Positions 8,663 through 18,141 of a stretch of 64,000 nt of DNA are shown here, in pieces. Numbering within the stretch: position 1 is the stretch's first letter; every line of letters begins with the position of its first letter. Source of the DNA: an uncultured Alphaproteobacteria bacterium (GTDB lineage Bacteria > Pseudomonadota > Alphaproteobacteria > MPNO01 > UBA2964). Below the pieces are notes generated by a model. It was not told where the DNA came from. It searched no databases and worked only from the letters and a program-made list of their open reading frames with translations. The translations under genes were made by a program, and so were the position numbers. The stretch lies in NCBI GenBank assembly GCA_951812775.1, contig OX638326.1, positions 1,004,335 to 1,068,334 of the forward strand, given 5' to 3'.

Positions 8663-9718
8663 ATGAAAAGTACAAAAATGTTCGCCACCGCGATTTCAGC
8701 GGCGGCCGTTTTAGGTATTTCCAGCGCTGCACACGCAAACAGTGCCGCTGATTTTTACAAAGGTAAAACGCTGACAATTTATGTGGGTGTGTCGCCCGGC
8801 GGGATTTACGGCACGATGGCCCAGCTTCTCTCGAAGCATATGGCCAAGCACATGGTCGGCAAGCCAACCATCATCGTAAAACATTTACGCGGCGCTGGCG
8901 GCACCAAGGCCATGAACTATGTCTACAATGTCGCCCCACAGGACGGCTCGGTTGCCATTGCACCAAATGCTGGCATCGACAAGCGTAAGCTTCTCAAGCT
9001 GACAAAAGCGAAATACGACCCCTCAAAACTGCAATGGCTTGGTGGTTGGGGCGAAGCAACCAATACAATGACGCTCCGCAAGGATGCCGGCGTCCACAGC
9101 ATCGCACAGGCAAAAAAGAAAGTTGCCATCGTTGGCGCTATCGGCCGGTCAAATAATACTTATATGCTGCCAAGCCTGCTTAATAATGTGCTCGGCACCA
9201 AGTTTAAGATCATTACTGGCTATCGCGGTGGATCACCGATCCGCAAAGCTATCGAGACCGGCGAACTGAATGGCTGGGCTGGCGGTTGGCTCGGCTGGAC
9301 CTTGCGCAAGGCTGACTGGATTCGCGACGGCAAGATCGTCACTTTGGTTCAGATGGGGTCCAAAAAGCACCCTGATCTTCCCAATGTACCGTTGCTCTCT
9401 GATTTGGCAGAAAATGCTGAACAACGAGAAATTTTCAAGTTCATACAATCCGGAGTATCTGACCGCGCCTTTGCTGTAGCACCGCGTGTGCCAAAGGACC
9501 GATCAGCAGCTCTTGGCAAAGCCTATTGGGCGACTTTGCATGACAAGGATTTCCGCAAACAGGCAAAGGGCCGTTCTTTCCACATCACGCCTATTCCGGG
9601 ACCTGAGATCCAGAAATTCGTCAACAATATGATGAAAATGTCCCCTGCTAAAGTGGAAAAGGTCCGTAAAATGCTCGGCCTGACCGGTAAGCGTAAAAAA
9701 GGCGACAAAAAGAAATAG
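8663..9718 (+). CDS. TctC/Bug-family periplasmic solute-binding protein
   Basis: 351 residues from ATG 8663, which follows CAGGAGGAACTC; the frame is open further upstream but without a ribosome site. Residues 1-26 are a signal peptide (MKSTKMFATAISAAAVLGIS, cleaved after AHA). DFYKGKTLTIYVGVSPGG starts the mature fold, and KHLRGAGGTKAMNYVYN is the typical second strand. The C-terminus is lysine-rich (GKRKKGDKKK). It would capture a carboxylate for a tripartite tricarboxylate transporter, but no TctA/TctB membrane genes are adjacent, so it is an orphan receptor. Followed by a strong terminator. Confidence 0.85.
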   Translation: MKSTKMFATAISAAAVLGISSAAHANSAADFYKGKTLTIYVGVSPGGIYGTMAQLLSKHMAKHMVGKPTIIVKHLRGAGGTKAMNYVYNVAPQDGSVAIAPNAGIDKRKLLKLTKAKYDPSKLQWLGGWGEATNTMTLRKDAGVHSIAQAKKKVAIVGAIGRSNNTYMLPSLLNNVLGTKFKIITGYRGGSPIRKAIETGELNGWAGGWLGWTLRKADWIRDGKIVTLVQMGSKKHPDLPNVPLLSDLAENAEQREIFKFIQSGVSDRAFAVAPRVPKDRSAALGKAYWATLHDKDFRKQAKGRSFHITPIPGPEIQKFVNNMMKMSPAKVEKVRKMLGLTGKRKKGDKKK

Positions 9719-9740
9719 CCGCCAGTTCGACAATGCAAGA

Positions 9741-9770
9741 AAGGCCGGTGCTCAAACACCGGCCTTTTTT
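9741..9770 (+). terminator. Rho-independent terminator after TctC gene
   Basis: A perfect 10-bp stem AAGGCCGGTG/CACCGGCCTT with a 6-nt loop ends in a run of six T, 22 bp after the TctC stop. Confidence 0.9.
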
Positions 9771-9816
9771 ATTCCCTCAACGCCGTCCCCGAACAGTGTC
9801 GTCATTTGAGGTTACG

Positions 9817-10347
9817 TCACTCGAACAGCCCGAGAACCGCTCGCGCCGCAGCAAACGCCTTGGCATCCTGATCAGCATATCCCATCACCTGCAATCCAAG
9901 AGGCAGGACTTCCGCCTGCAACACCGGCAGCGAGAAGGATGGCGTTCCCAGAACCGAGGATGGCACGGCATACACAGCATCGCCTGCCCATTTCAACCCA
10001 ACAGGCGCTGGCCCGGGCGCTGACAAGGTCACACAGACATCAAACTCGTTCTGCAGTGTGTTATAGGAATTCCGTAGATTTTTCCGTTTAAGGACCATGT
10101 TCTGATAATCCTCGTGGGTCATTGCCTCGGCCAATACCAGCCGTTCCTGCGCCTCCGGACTCATTTTATTGATATCCATATCATGGGCGTAAGTGTTCAT
10201 GGGCCAGCGAAAGTTCCAATTGTTCAAACCACCGGAGAGTTCCAGCAATCTCTCCAGAGATTTTTCAAGAGCCGCTGCGCTTTCGTCGCTTGTTTTATCA
10301 ACCACCTCGACGTGTGCCGTGCGGTATGATTTTTTCGTCGGGATCAT
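9817..10347 (-). pseudogene. Amidase-signature protein, C-terminal fragment
   Basis: About 176 residues matching only the C-terminal third of amidase-signature enzymes, which are normally 450-500 residues. Recognisable parts are MSPEAQERLVLAEAMTHEDY (substrate-side helix), FDVCVTLSAPGPAP, and the end LGTPSFSLPVLQAEVLPLGLQVMG. The Ser-cisSer-Lys catalytic core, which lies in the N-terminal half, is absent. The frame continues upstream to 10431 without resemblance to amidase. The gene was therefore truncated, probably by deletion, and the neighbouring genes show similar losses. A small expressed peptide cannot be excluded but would lack amidase activity. Confidence 0.7.
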
Positions 10348-10479
10348 GAATTCAATTCCTTTATGAACATCGCATTCTGACGGCAAATGGTCGTCAATGA
10401 AATGGACCATGCGACATTGACCAAACCCCAATTCGTCGCCACGCTCTCATAAAACAGAACATTTACAGGGAGACGGAGA

Positions 10480-12717
10480 ATGCAAAAAAATCTGCGCATG
10501 GAAAACCGTACCAAGCGCTGGCTTTTAGATTCCGTCATCAAGACCGTGGGCCCCGAATGGGATCAAGGGCACCTTGGGGGCAAGGGTGGAAAGGGCGGCG
10601 GCGACTTGGCGTCCTTCCGTCGCGCCGGCGCACGTATGAAGGTGTTTGACGATATTGGTCCGGAGTTCGGCAAAGAAGGGGAACGCCGCGAGGGCATAGC
10701 CCGTGGCTTTGAGGAACAGGGACGCTTGGTTTCTGCCTATGAAAACTTTTTTATCGCCGCTCTGCTCTACGCATCCGCGCAATGGCCTTATTTCGACATC
10801 AACGACGAGTGTCTGGAATGGGAACGTCGAATGATCTCCTGCTATGACAAGTTTATCGACTACGTGCCGCATCCGGTCGAGCGCGTCGATATACCCTTCA
10901 AGGACACTACCCTCTCCGCCTTCCTTCATCTTCCTGCCGCTCCGGCGGAAGGCGAGAGCTTTCCGTGTATTCTCCATATCGGCGGCATGGATGGCAGCAA
11001 GGAAAACATGGTGTCGCTGCATGGTGACTCCGCTTTATCACGCGGCATGGCCGTTCTGGCCCTTGATGGTCCAGGACAAGGCGAAACCCGCAATCGGGGT
11101 GTTACCATCTCATCTGACAATTTCGCGGAGGCGGCGGAGACCGCCGTAAACTGGCTTAACGACCGTCCTGAAATCGATGAGGATCGCATTGTCATTCGCG
11201 GCTCCAGTTTCGGCACCTATTACGGCACAGTTGCTGCCGCTGGACTGAAAGACAAAATCAAGGGCTATAGCGGTACCGGTGTCTGTCAGGGCGCCAATCA
11301 CAGCATGAAATTTGCCGCCTCTGCCGATCTTGGCGAAAGCGTCGACAGTCTGGTCTATGACTGGCTGCGCGACCGGGTGGATGGAAAACCGGTGAATTCC
11401 GAACGTATATGGGTTGATAGCCGGGGCAAGATAAACGCAACACCGTATTGGAAAATTCTGACTATGACTGATCATTGGACCGCCGCCTGGGGTGCTTCGG
11501 CACAGGGGCCTTACCCGCATGGCAGGGAAACGGCGCAGCCTGACCTGTCCGGGCATTTTCCAGAACCGGGTTATAGCGCGCGCAATCAATCTTTTCGGAT
11601 GATTGTCCGTCCCGATATTTGGGGCAGGCAGGCGCGCATACGTCTTTCGAACGCTCACGGATCCCAGCCCATTACTTTTGAGGATATCCACATTGGTCTG
11701 AGGTCCATGAGCAGCGCTATCATGCCGGGAACCAGCCGAAAGATGACATTCAACGGAACTAACAGCGTTACGATTGCGGAAGATAGCTGGCAAAACAGCG
11801 ATCCGATTGATCTCGATTTTATCAGTGACCCGAACAACCCTCTGTTAATCGACAAGTCGCTGGCTGTGAGTTTCCACATCGTCGGTGAGTCCGGGCCAAT
11901 GACATACCACGCGAAGGCGTCGCAATCGTCGTACCTGGCAGCGAAGGGCGCAGCGGACGTCTGTTCGTCAGAGGATGAAGCTGCGTTTCCCTACGCGACA
12001 ACGTCATGGTTCTTTCTCGATGCGCTGGAGATGAACATGGCCGCACCCACCAAGGTCATTGTCGCGTTCGGCGATTCCATTTCAGATGGATCGGGCTCGA
12101 CCATCAACGGCTTCGATCGCTGGCCAGATGTTGTCTCCCGGCGGCTGCATGCAAAGTTTGGCAATACAGTCGCGCTGGTCAATCAGGGCATTGGCGGCAA
12201 TCAGGTAATCGGACCGCCGGAAAACACCCCGGCAGCTGACAATCTCGGCGGAATATCGGCACTGTCCCGTCTGGAACGCGATGTCATAAGCCTGTCCGGC
12301 GTCAGCACGATCATCTGGCTTGAAGGCATCAATGATTTTGGTTTCTCCGATGCTTCCGCCGAAGCGGTGATCGATGGAGTCCGGCAGGGCGTTGCGCGGA
12401 TGCGCGATGCCATCCCGGGGGTACGGGTTATCGGTGCGACCCTCACCACGGCCTTAAATGCGACGACGGGCGGACATGGACAGGAGTCGGTCGATACAAG
12501 ACGCCGAACGTTTAATAAGTTTGTGCGCACCACCGATATCTATGACGGGATTATCGATTTCGACGCCGCAACTTATGACGATGCCACCGGTGAACTGCGC
12601 CCCGAGATGGTGCCAAACAGCTGTATCGGCGGTCCCGGCGACAAGCTCCACCCCAACCGCGTAGGTTATCAGGCCATGGCGGCGGCCGTGGATATCGTCA
12701 TGCTGGTAGGAGAATAG
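10480..12717 (+). CDS. Fusion of a truncated alpha/beta hydrolase with an SGNH/GDSL lipase
   Basis: 745 residues from ATG 10480 (ribosome site GGGAGACGGAGA). Residues 1-320 are an FrsA/dipeptidyl-peptidase-like alpha/beta hydrolase: HIGGMDGSKENM, ALDGPGQGETR, and the nucleophile elbow GSSFG. Its C-terminal part with the acid and His residues is missing. From about residue 328 (DHWTAAWGASAQGPYP) to the end is a complete GDSL esterase: block I AFGDSISDGSG, GIGGNQV, WLEGINDF, and catalytic Asp-His in GDKLHPNRVGY. The change near 11440-11470 looks like an in-frame deletion joining two genes, as in the damaged genes downstream. The GDSL half may still be active, but it lacks its own start and leader. 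Confidence 0.75.
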   Translation: MQKNLRMENRTKRWLLDSVIKTVGPEWDQGHLGGKGGKGGGDLASFRRAGARMKVFDDIGPEFGKEGERREGIARGFEEQGRLVSAYENFFIAALLYASAQWPYFDINDECLEWERRMISCYDKFIDYVPHPVERVDIPFKDTTLSAFLHLPAAPAEGESFPCILHIGGMDGSKENMVSLHGDSALSRGMAVLALDGPGQGETRNRGVTISSDNFAEAAETAVNWLNDRPEIDEDRIVIRGSSFGTYYGTVAAAGLKDKIKGYSGTGVCQGANHSMKFAASADLGESVDSLVYDWLRDRVDGKPVNSERIWVDSRGKINATPYWKILTMTDHWTAAWGASAQGPYPHGRETAQPDLSGHFPEPGYSARNQSFRMIVRPDIWGRQARIRLSNAHGSQPITFEDIHIGLRSMSSAIMPGTSRKMTFNGTNSVTIAEDSWQNSDPIDLDFISDPNNPLLIDKSLAVSFHIVGESGPMTYHAKASQSSYLAAKGAADVCSSEDEAAFPYATTSWFFLDALEMNMAAPTKVIVAFGDSISDGSGSTINGFDRWPDVVSRRLHAKFGNTVALVNQGIGGNQVIGPPENTPAADNLGGISALSRLERDVISLSGVSTIIWLEGINDFGFSDASAEAVIDGVRQGVARMRDAIPGVRVIGATLTTALNATTGGHGQESVDTRRRTFNKFVRTTDIYDGIIDFDAATYDDATGELRPEMVPNSCIGGPGDKLHPNRVGYQAMAAAVDIVMLVGE

Positions 12718-12722
12718 ACAAA

Positions 12723-13360
12723 ATGACGAAGTTTACCGGCGATATCGGCCTGCAGTTCACCATTCACATCGCCAATCAATATACCGTCCCCAAAATTGTT
12801 GATCTCACCCAGCTCGCGCATGATCAAGGGTTCGACCAGGTCTGGGTGAATGACAATCTGTGCCACCGGAATATTTTCGTGGTGCTGGCCGCGATGGCAG
12901 CAAAAGTGCCGATCAAACTCGGCACCGCTATCCTTGTCCCCTACTTCCGCAACCCGGTTGATCCAGCGGACAGCATGGCGGCGCTGACCGAACTCACAGA
13001 CGGGCGGGAACCAAATATCGGGATCGCGCGCGGTGCGCATGCGATCGCCGGCAAGCAAACCACACCGACCAAACCACTGGCGACGAGTTCCGCACGATTT
13101 TTATCGACCCGGAATTGGTCACCGCTCTGGATGCGGCCTTCACCAATGGGGCCACCGTGCAGCAGGCGGCTGAACGGGTCCCTGATGAGTCCGTAAAAAG
13201 CTGCTTCGTCGTCGGCGAACCAGAGGAATGCAAGGATCAAATCCTCGATCTGATGGTACACGCGGAAAACCTCAATTTCGGACAGGTGTGTCTGGCCAAA
13301 ATCGGCCCGGACTATGAGGAAGCGATTACCCTCTTGCGGCAACACGTTCTCAAAGATTGA
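12723..13360 (+). pseudogene. Luciferase-like (LLM) flavin monooxygenase, internally deleted
   Basis: The 5' part (12723 to about 13060) encodes the N-terminus of an LLM-fold enzyme: DIGLQFTIHIANQY, GFDQVWVNDNL, LGTAILVPYFRNPV, and DGREPNIGIARGAH. The 3' part, in another frame from about 13078 to 13360, encodes the normal C-terminus (EFRTIFIDPELVTALDAAF, SCFVVGEPEECKDQI). Some 130 central residues are missing and the join is out of frame. LLM proteins are usually 320-350 residues, so this is a deletion derivative and not functional. It starts 5 bp after the fusion gene's stop and once belonged to the same operon. Confidence 0.75.
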
Positions 13361-13393
13361 ATTGGGATCACCGCATCTAACTGGAGACATGCC

Positions 13394-13913
13394 ATGGGAC
13401 ATCTATTAAACGGCGAATGGAGCTTTGAAAACCGGCTGTCGGAAACCGAAACCGGTTTCTATGTCAAAAAACCATCGCAGTTTCGCAACTGGATCACCAA
13501 TGACGGCACCTCCGACTATCCCGCCGAGGCCGGCCGTTATGTGCTCTATTCCTCCATCGCCTGCCCGTGGGCACACCGCACCGCCCTTTATCGTGTTCTT
13601 AAAAAGCTTGAAGACATCATTCCGCTGGTCAATACCGAACAATCCTCGGCCGATCAGGGCTGGGTCTTTGTCGATGGACCACACGACGTGCCGGGTACAG
13701 ACAAAACCGTGAACTTCCTGCATGAGATTTATGCGCTGGGAGATCCCGGCTGCACCACGCGGGTCACCGTGCCGATGCTGTGGGATACCAAGACCTGTAC
13801 CGTTGTCAGTTGATACAGCGGGACCGATTGGCGCCAATGGCGTGGTGCCGCGTGGCCCGATTGTCGATCTCACCCGGCCACATGACCGCGACCGGTTCGC
13901 CAAAGCGGCGTAG
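13394..13913 (+). pseudogene. Glutathionyl-hydroquinone reductase (YqjG/Ecm4 family), internally deleted
   Basis: Codons 1-139 encode the N-terminal domain with the catalytic-cysteine motif ACPWAHRTALYR and RVTVPMLWDTKT, then a stop at 13811. From about 13812, shifted by one frame, the sequence reads GANGVVPRGPIVDLTRPHD and ends at 13913. This fits the C-terminal tail of the same family (N-P-x-x-I-V-P-x-G-P). The intervening roughly 165 residues of the helical domain are gone. Like the LLM gene just upstream it is an internal deletion that also breaks the frame. It would have reduced glutathionyl-hydroquinones; now non-functional. Confidence 0.7.
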
Positions 13914-13917
13914 AATA

Positions 13918-14787
13918 TTATTTGATCAGCGTGCCGTCCGGGCGGATGTGGTTCTGCCAGATATGCCCGTCGGTATAGCCAAGGACTTCACGTGCCTTTG
14001 ACGTATCAAGGCCGCTCCAGTTGGCCTCCACACCATATTTGACCGTCGTGCCGGGCAGGTATTTTTCGACGAGTTCCGTCGTCGGAGTTGGAAAACGGCT
14101 GTTTTTGGCGGCGATGTTAAAGGCTTCGTGGCCGGTGATATCGGCTTCCGCCGCGAGCTTGCAGGAAACCGCGGCATCGCGGACATCGACATAGCTCCAG
14201 AACGTACCGAGCCGCGCGCCCGGCTCTTCCCAGCGCTGTGGCAGACTTTCATAGGTGAGATCAAAATTCACCCCGGCCAAACGCAGGCTCGCCACCGACA
14301 TGTCACACATATCGACACAGGAATCCGCGATCTGCTCGCCAAACACTTTTGAGAACGCGTACGGGTCCTTCGGCATCATCGGGTGTTTTTCATCAAGCGG
14401 CAGATAGTCCGGGTTCCACATTTCCGGCGCATAGGTAAAGCCATAGGCCGCAACGCTGGAGGCATGCACGATCCGCCGTACACCCATATCCGACGCCGCT
14501 TTGAACACGTTATAGGTGGCCGCCATGTTGTTGCGGAACACTTCGGCATCCGCCGCCATAAACGGCGCCTGATGTGCCGCGAGATGAATGACGGCGTCGG
14601 CACCCTTGCAGGCCTCGTAAAGATCACCGGTCCGGGTCAGGTCCGCGACCCAGCTTTCACAGATGCGTTCGCGCGGCGGCACGACATCAAGGTTCAACAC
14701 CTCATACCCGCCATCAAGCAGGGTCTGCACCGTTGTGCGACCGAGATTGCCACTGCCGCCGGTGATGACGATCTTGCCTTTGCTCAT
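13918..14787 (-). CDS. NAD(P)-dependent epimerase/dehydratase (extended SDR)
   Basis: 289 residues. The Rossmann motif TGGSGNLG lies at residues 9-16, the conserved LAAHQAP segment follows, and the catalytic Ser and YAFSK (Tyr-x3-Lys) are present. Acts on a nucleotide sugar or a small carbonyl/alcohol with NAD(P). Its ATG is 6 bp after the Rieske oxygenase stop, so it is the last gene of a three-gene operon with the Rieske and DapA-like genes. In that context a role as a dehydrogenase in a catabolic route is more likely than sugar epimerisation, but this is inference. Converges with the damaged reductase gene. Confidence 0.88.
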   Translation of the reverse strand: MSKGKIVITGGSGNLGRTTVQTLLDGGYEVLNLDVVPPRERICESWVADLTRTGDLYEACKGADAVIHLAAHQAPFMAADAEVFRNNMAATYNVFKAASDMGVRRIVHASSVAAYGFTYAPEMWNPDYLPLDEKHPMMPKDPYAFSKVFGEQIADSCVDMCDMSVASLRLAGVNFDLTYESLPQRWEEPGARLGTFWSYVDVRDAAVSCKLAAEADITGHEAFNIAAKNSRFPTPTTELVEKYLPGTTVKYGVEANWSGLDTSKAREVLGYTDGHIWQNHIRPDGTLIK

Positions 14788-14792
14788 CCACC

Positions 14793-15995
14793 CTACTCCG
14801 CCCTGACACCAACAAAGGAGTCGAGCTTGACCAGCCCTTCGGCATTTTCTTCGAGATGCAGCGCCTTGGGGTCCTTGCCGTCTGCCGCATCGGCAATCGC
14901 ATCACGCACCATCTTGCGCAGCATAATCACACCGCGATCCGACGTGCCGAGATGTTCCTGCCGTTCGCCGAGCAGCTTCTGTGTCCCCTGGGTGACGATA
15001 TCCTCGGCCCGGACATTGCCGCGGAACGGCATCAGCGGGCGCTTGTCATAGGGCTTGCGGTCATCCTTGGGTTCCTCACGCTTGCGCATTTCCTTGAGAT
15101 GCTCAAAAAACTTCTCATCCGGCCCGGTATAGTAATCGACGGTGAACATCATGAAGTTGTCATCGTCATTCGGCGTCAGGAACATAAAGTGTTCAAAGTC
15201 CGAGCCCTTATTGACCAGCTTCTGCGGGTCTTCCTTGCCATGCACAAATTCGGTATCGCCAACCTGCAGGATGCTGGGAAAGCCAAGGCTCATCTCATCA
15301 ACCACCACCCCATCACCATCAGTCGCCGGTTTGGACATCACGATCTTCATGCCATAGGGCGTTTCCACCGGCTCAAAATCCGGCGGGTCATCGGCGCTGA
15401 AAAACCGGTCGCCCCAGGTCTGGTCGCCATAGGCGCTGGCACCGTGTAAAATCCACACATGCACCGGATCGGCGCTGTTCTCATAGAAATTGAACCAGTT
15501 GTAATCGAAATGCCGTGTCGGCTCGATCTGCCGTATGCCGCCATGATCAATCAGCGGTGAATAGCTGGGCAGCGGCGGCGGGTTGTCGGGATCGGGCCCC
15601 ATATAGGCAAAGATCAGCCCGCCCAGCTCGCGCACCGGATAGGAAACCTGCCGGACTTTCGCGCAAAATGGGTTGCCATTGACCTCGGAGGGCTGCTCCA
15701 GGCATTTGCCCGACACATCATACAGCCAGCCATGATAAGGGCAGCGAATACCCGCCCCCTCGATATCACCATATTCCAGCGACGCACCGCGATGCGCGCA
15801 ATGCTGGCCGATCAGCCCGATGCGCCCTTCGCCATCGCGAAACAGCACCAGCTCCTCATCCAGCACTTTGACGGCCTGCGGGATGTCATGCAGCTCACCG
15901 ACCGCACCCACCGCCATCCAGTAGCGCCGCAGCCACTGGCCACCCGGCGTGCCGGGCCCGACCCGGGGAATATCAGCATTGGTAATCGAGCTCAT
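14793..15995 (-). CDS. Rieske non-haem iron oxygenase, large subunit (phthalate-dioxygenase type)
   Basis: 400 residues. The Rieske [2Fe-2S] centre is given by CAHRGAS and CPYHGW (Cys-x-His and Cys-x2-His) in residues 65-90. The mononuclear iron site is in ENSADPVHVWILHG (Asp/His-x4-His). The one-component large subunit without a beta subunit and the length fit the phthalate 4,5-dioxygenase/vanillate O-demethylase group, which hydroxylates or demethylates aromatic or related compounds with an external reductase. No reductase gene is adjacent. ATG 15995 has AAGGTGA upstream. Middle gene of the operon, 24 bp after the DapA-like gene. Confidence 0.93.
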   Translation of the reverse strand: MSSITNADIPRVGPGTPGGQWLRRYWMAVGAVGELHDIPQAVKVLDEELVLFRDGEGRIGLIGQHCAHRGASLEYGDIEGAGIRCPYHGWLYDVSGKCLEQPSEVNGNPFCAKVRQVSYPVRELGGLIFAYMGPDPDNPPPLPSYSPLIDHGGIRQIEPTRHFDYNWFNFYENSADPVHVWILHGASAYGDQTWGDRFFSADDPPDFEPVETPYGMKIVMSKPATDGDGVVVDEMSLGFPSILQVGDTEFVHGKEDPQKLVNKGSDFEHFMFLTPNDDDNFMMFTVDYYTGPDEKFFEHLKEMRKREEPKDDRKPYDKRPLMPFRGNVRAEDIVTQGTQKLLGERQEHLGTSDRGVIMLRKMVRDAIADAADGKDPKALHLEENAEGLVKLDSFVGVRAE

Positions 15996-16019
15996 AGCGT
16001 CACCTTAATCCAGAACAGC

Positions 16020-16910
16020 TCAGTCCAAAATGCCGACATCGCGATAGACCGTGCGCATACCCTCTATCGCCTCTTCGGGCAGGGGCGCGGTTTCCCAGCG
16101 CGGGAAGCGCTTCACCGGCAGTCCCCGCAACCGGAAGGTCTCGGCAATCGTACCCCGGCCATATTTCTTCTGGGTCGAGATAAACATCTGGGTAATCTGC
16201 GTGACCTTGGCCTGTAATTCCGCGCCCTTGGCGTAATCCTTGGCCTCCAGCGCTTCATACAACGCCACCGTCAGCTCCGGCACCGAGCTGGTCGGCGGGT
16301 TGATCATCCCGGCGATACCGAACGGCACCAGCCCGAAAATATCGGCATTACCGGTAAAGACCGACACATCCTCGGGGAACAGTTTGACATAATCCTCCAT
16401 CGCGCCATCGCCATAGGAGACCTTTATGCCCTTGATGGTTGACACTTCCTTCTTGAGCGTCACGCCAAAATCCGGCGAGATCGAGATGCCGCAATATTTC
16501 GGGTTCTCATATATATAGATCGGCAGCGGGCAGGCCTCGGCCACCTTGCGGTAATGCTCCAAAATCGCCGAGGGCGGCGCATCATTATAGTAATAAGGCG
16601 GGATCACCCCGATGGCCGCCGCCCCGATCTCATTGGCATGTTTCGCCAGCGCCACCGTGGTTGGCGTATCGGCACAGCCGACATGGATAATCACCGGCGT
16701 CCGCCCGGTCGCCTGATCGATCACGATCTCGGCCACCGACCGGCGTTCCGCCTCCGACAGAGCCGGCCCCTGCCCCGATGAGCCCAGCGCAAACAGCCCA
16801 TGCACCTTGGCCGTAAAATAAAAATCGACAAGCTGGCGCAGCGTCTCTTCATCAACCGAGCTGTCCTCATGAAACGGCGTGATCACCGGTATCAGAACGC
16901 CTTTTTCCAT
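16020..16910 (-). CDS. Dihydrodipicolinate synthase/N-acetylneuraminate lyase family aldolase
   Basis: 296 residues from ATG 16910 (ribosome site GTGAGG); a TTG 15 bp upstream is less likely. TIM-barrel class I aldolase: GLFALGSSGQGPALSEAERR is the substrate loop equivalent to G-S-T-G-E, YIYENP carries the conserved Tyr, and GIKVSYGD holds the Schiff-base Lys. It would form or cleave a carbon-carbon bond using a pyruvate enamine. Because it leads an operon with a Rieske oxygenase and an SDR, a catabolic aldolase or hydratase is more likely than lysine synthesis. Family certain, substrate unknown. Confidence 0.9.
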   Translation of the reverse strand: MEKGVLIPVITPFHEDSSVDEETLRQLVDFYFTAKVHGLFALGSSGQGPALSEAERRSVAEIVIDQATGRTPVIIHVGCADTPTTVALAKHANEIGAAAIGVIPPYYYNDAPPSAILEHYRKVAEACPLPIYIYENPKYCGISISPDFGVTLKKEVSTIKGIKVSYGDGAMEDYVKLFPEDVSVFTGNADIFGLVPFGIAGMINPPTSSVPELTVALYEALEAKDYAKGAELQAKVTQITQMFISTQKKYGRGTIAETFRLRGLPVKRFPRWETAPLPEEAIEGMRTVYRDVGILD

Positions 16911-17039
16911 CTGCCTCACCCTCAAATTTGCAGTTTACGCGCAACGCCGTAACGGCGCGGGAATTGATGGGTTCTGTGTACTGGAATTTGGGGGAGTTGG
17001 GAAGTTTGTGGGGGGAGGTGGAGAAATATTGAATAGATA

Positions 17040-18140
17040 TCACTCAACCAATCTTAAGTTTGGCCTTCTTGATGGTGTCCTCACCCCCTCACCGTCGATA
17101 GTCAGCATATTGGCTAAGCCAAACAAAAGAGACTCCAGTTCCTGAACGGGAACGCCGGTTAGGCTCGCGATGTCAGACTTGGCAATACCATTTTCCCTGA
17201 GATCATCTATTATCTGTTGCCATAGGCTGGATTGTTCTCTCGGAATCTCGTTCGGTTCATTTTTAAGCCAACCACGCCGCGACATCTCGACATAAAAGGA
17301 GCGGCTTCGACTGCTCTTAATTACACCAACCTCAAGCAAACGGTAAGCAAGCGCCACAGCAGATACGCGCCATCTCTTTTTATACTTCAATAGGTCGTCA
17401 ATACTGTAAACAGAAGTATTTACAGTCGACCGTATGTCCGCTTCCGGCATTAGGAACGCACCTGCAAAGGCTTGAGCATCCTTTTCGATTGGGCTGTTTT
17501 TCTTATCTGCAGAAGCTCCACCATGCTTATGAAGACATAAATGGCAAAGTTCATGAGCAGCATCATAACGACTACGTTCAGCCGATTTAAAGCGATTTAG
17601 AAAAACATACGGAATATCATTGCGCCACACCGAGAAGGCATCAATATCCTTATTATTCTCGGCAAGAGAAAAAACCTTAATCCCTTTTGCCTCGAGCAAA
17701 TGGATCATATTTTCGATAGGTTTCTCACCTAACTGCCAGTGCTGACGCAAGAATACAGCCGCCAATTGCGGGTCCACGTTCGCAGAAAATTCTGGTAAAT
17801 CTAGTTCAATAGAATTGTATCTTGTAGATATCCAGTCATCAAAAATATAAGCAAGTGTTCCAGATGCCAAAGCAGCATCCATCACCACATTCGTTTTGCT
17901 AGCAAGACCCCGAAAACTGGCGTTATCGCGACGAGGTTGGTCAACGTCGGAGCCACTTAAAAATTGTACAGGAAAATCCAACGAAGTCGCCAAACGCTGC
18001 AAATTTTCTTCACTTGGCGTAATTTTGCCGGTTTCATAACGATGCACTGTGTTTGTAGAAACACCAGCAATTTCGCCGAGTCCCTTTTTACTCATCGCCC
18101 TGCGCTCCCGAGCGATAGTGAGCCGCTGTGGATTAAACAT
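17040..18140 (-). CDS. XRE-family regulator fused to ImmA/IrrE metallopeptidase
   Basis: 366 residues. Residues 1-60 are a Cro/C1 helix-turn-helix (RLTIARERRAMSKKGLGEIA, VSTNTVHRYETGK). The second domain carries HELCH at 196-200, the HExxH zinc-protease motif of ImmA/IrrE (DUF955), and KDAQAFAGAFLMPEADI. In this family the peptidase cleaves a repressor, or the fusion acts as a stress- or phage-responsive regulator. It begins one base after the stop of the 221-residue gene upstream, so the two are translationally linked. The pair is AT-rich compared with the operons on both sides, which suggests a transferred two-gene cassette. Confidence 0.9.
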   Translation of the reverse strand: MFNPQRLTIARERRAMSKKGLGEIAGVSTNTVHRYETGKITPSEENLQRLATSLDFPVQFLSGSDVDQPRRDNASFRGLASKTNVVMDAALASGTLAYIFDDWISTRYNSIELDLPEFSANVDPQLAAVFLRQHWQLGEKPIENMIHLLEAKGIKVFSLAENNKDIDAFSVWRNDIPYVFLNRFKSAERSRYDAAHELCHLCLHKHGGASADKKNSPIEKDAQAFAGAFLMPEADIRSTVNTSVYSIDDLLKYKKRWRVSAVALAYRLLEVGVIKSSRSRSFYVEMSRRGWLKNEPNEIPREQSSLWQQIIDDLRENGIAKSDIASLTGVPVQELESLLFGLANMLTIDGEGVRTPSRRPNLRLVE

Positions 18141-18141
18141 C

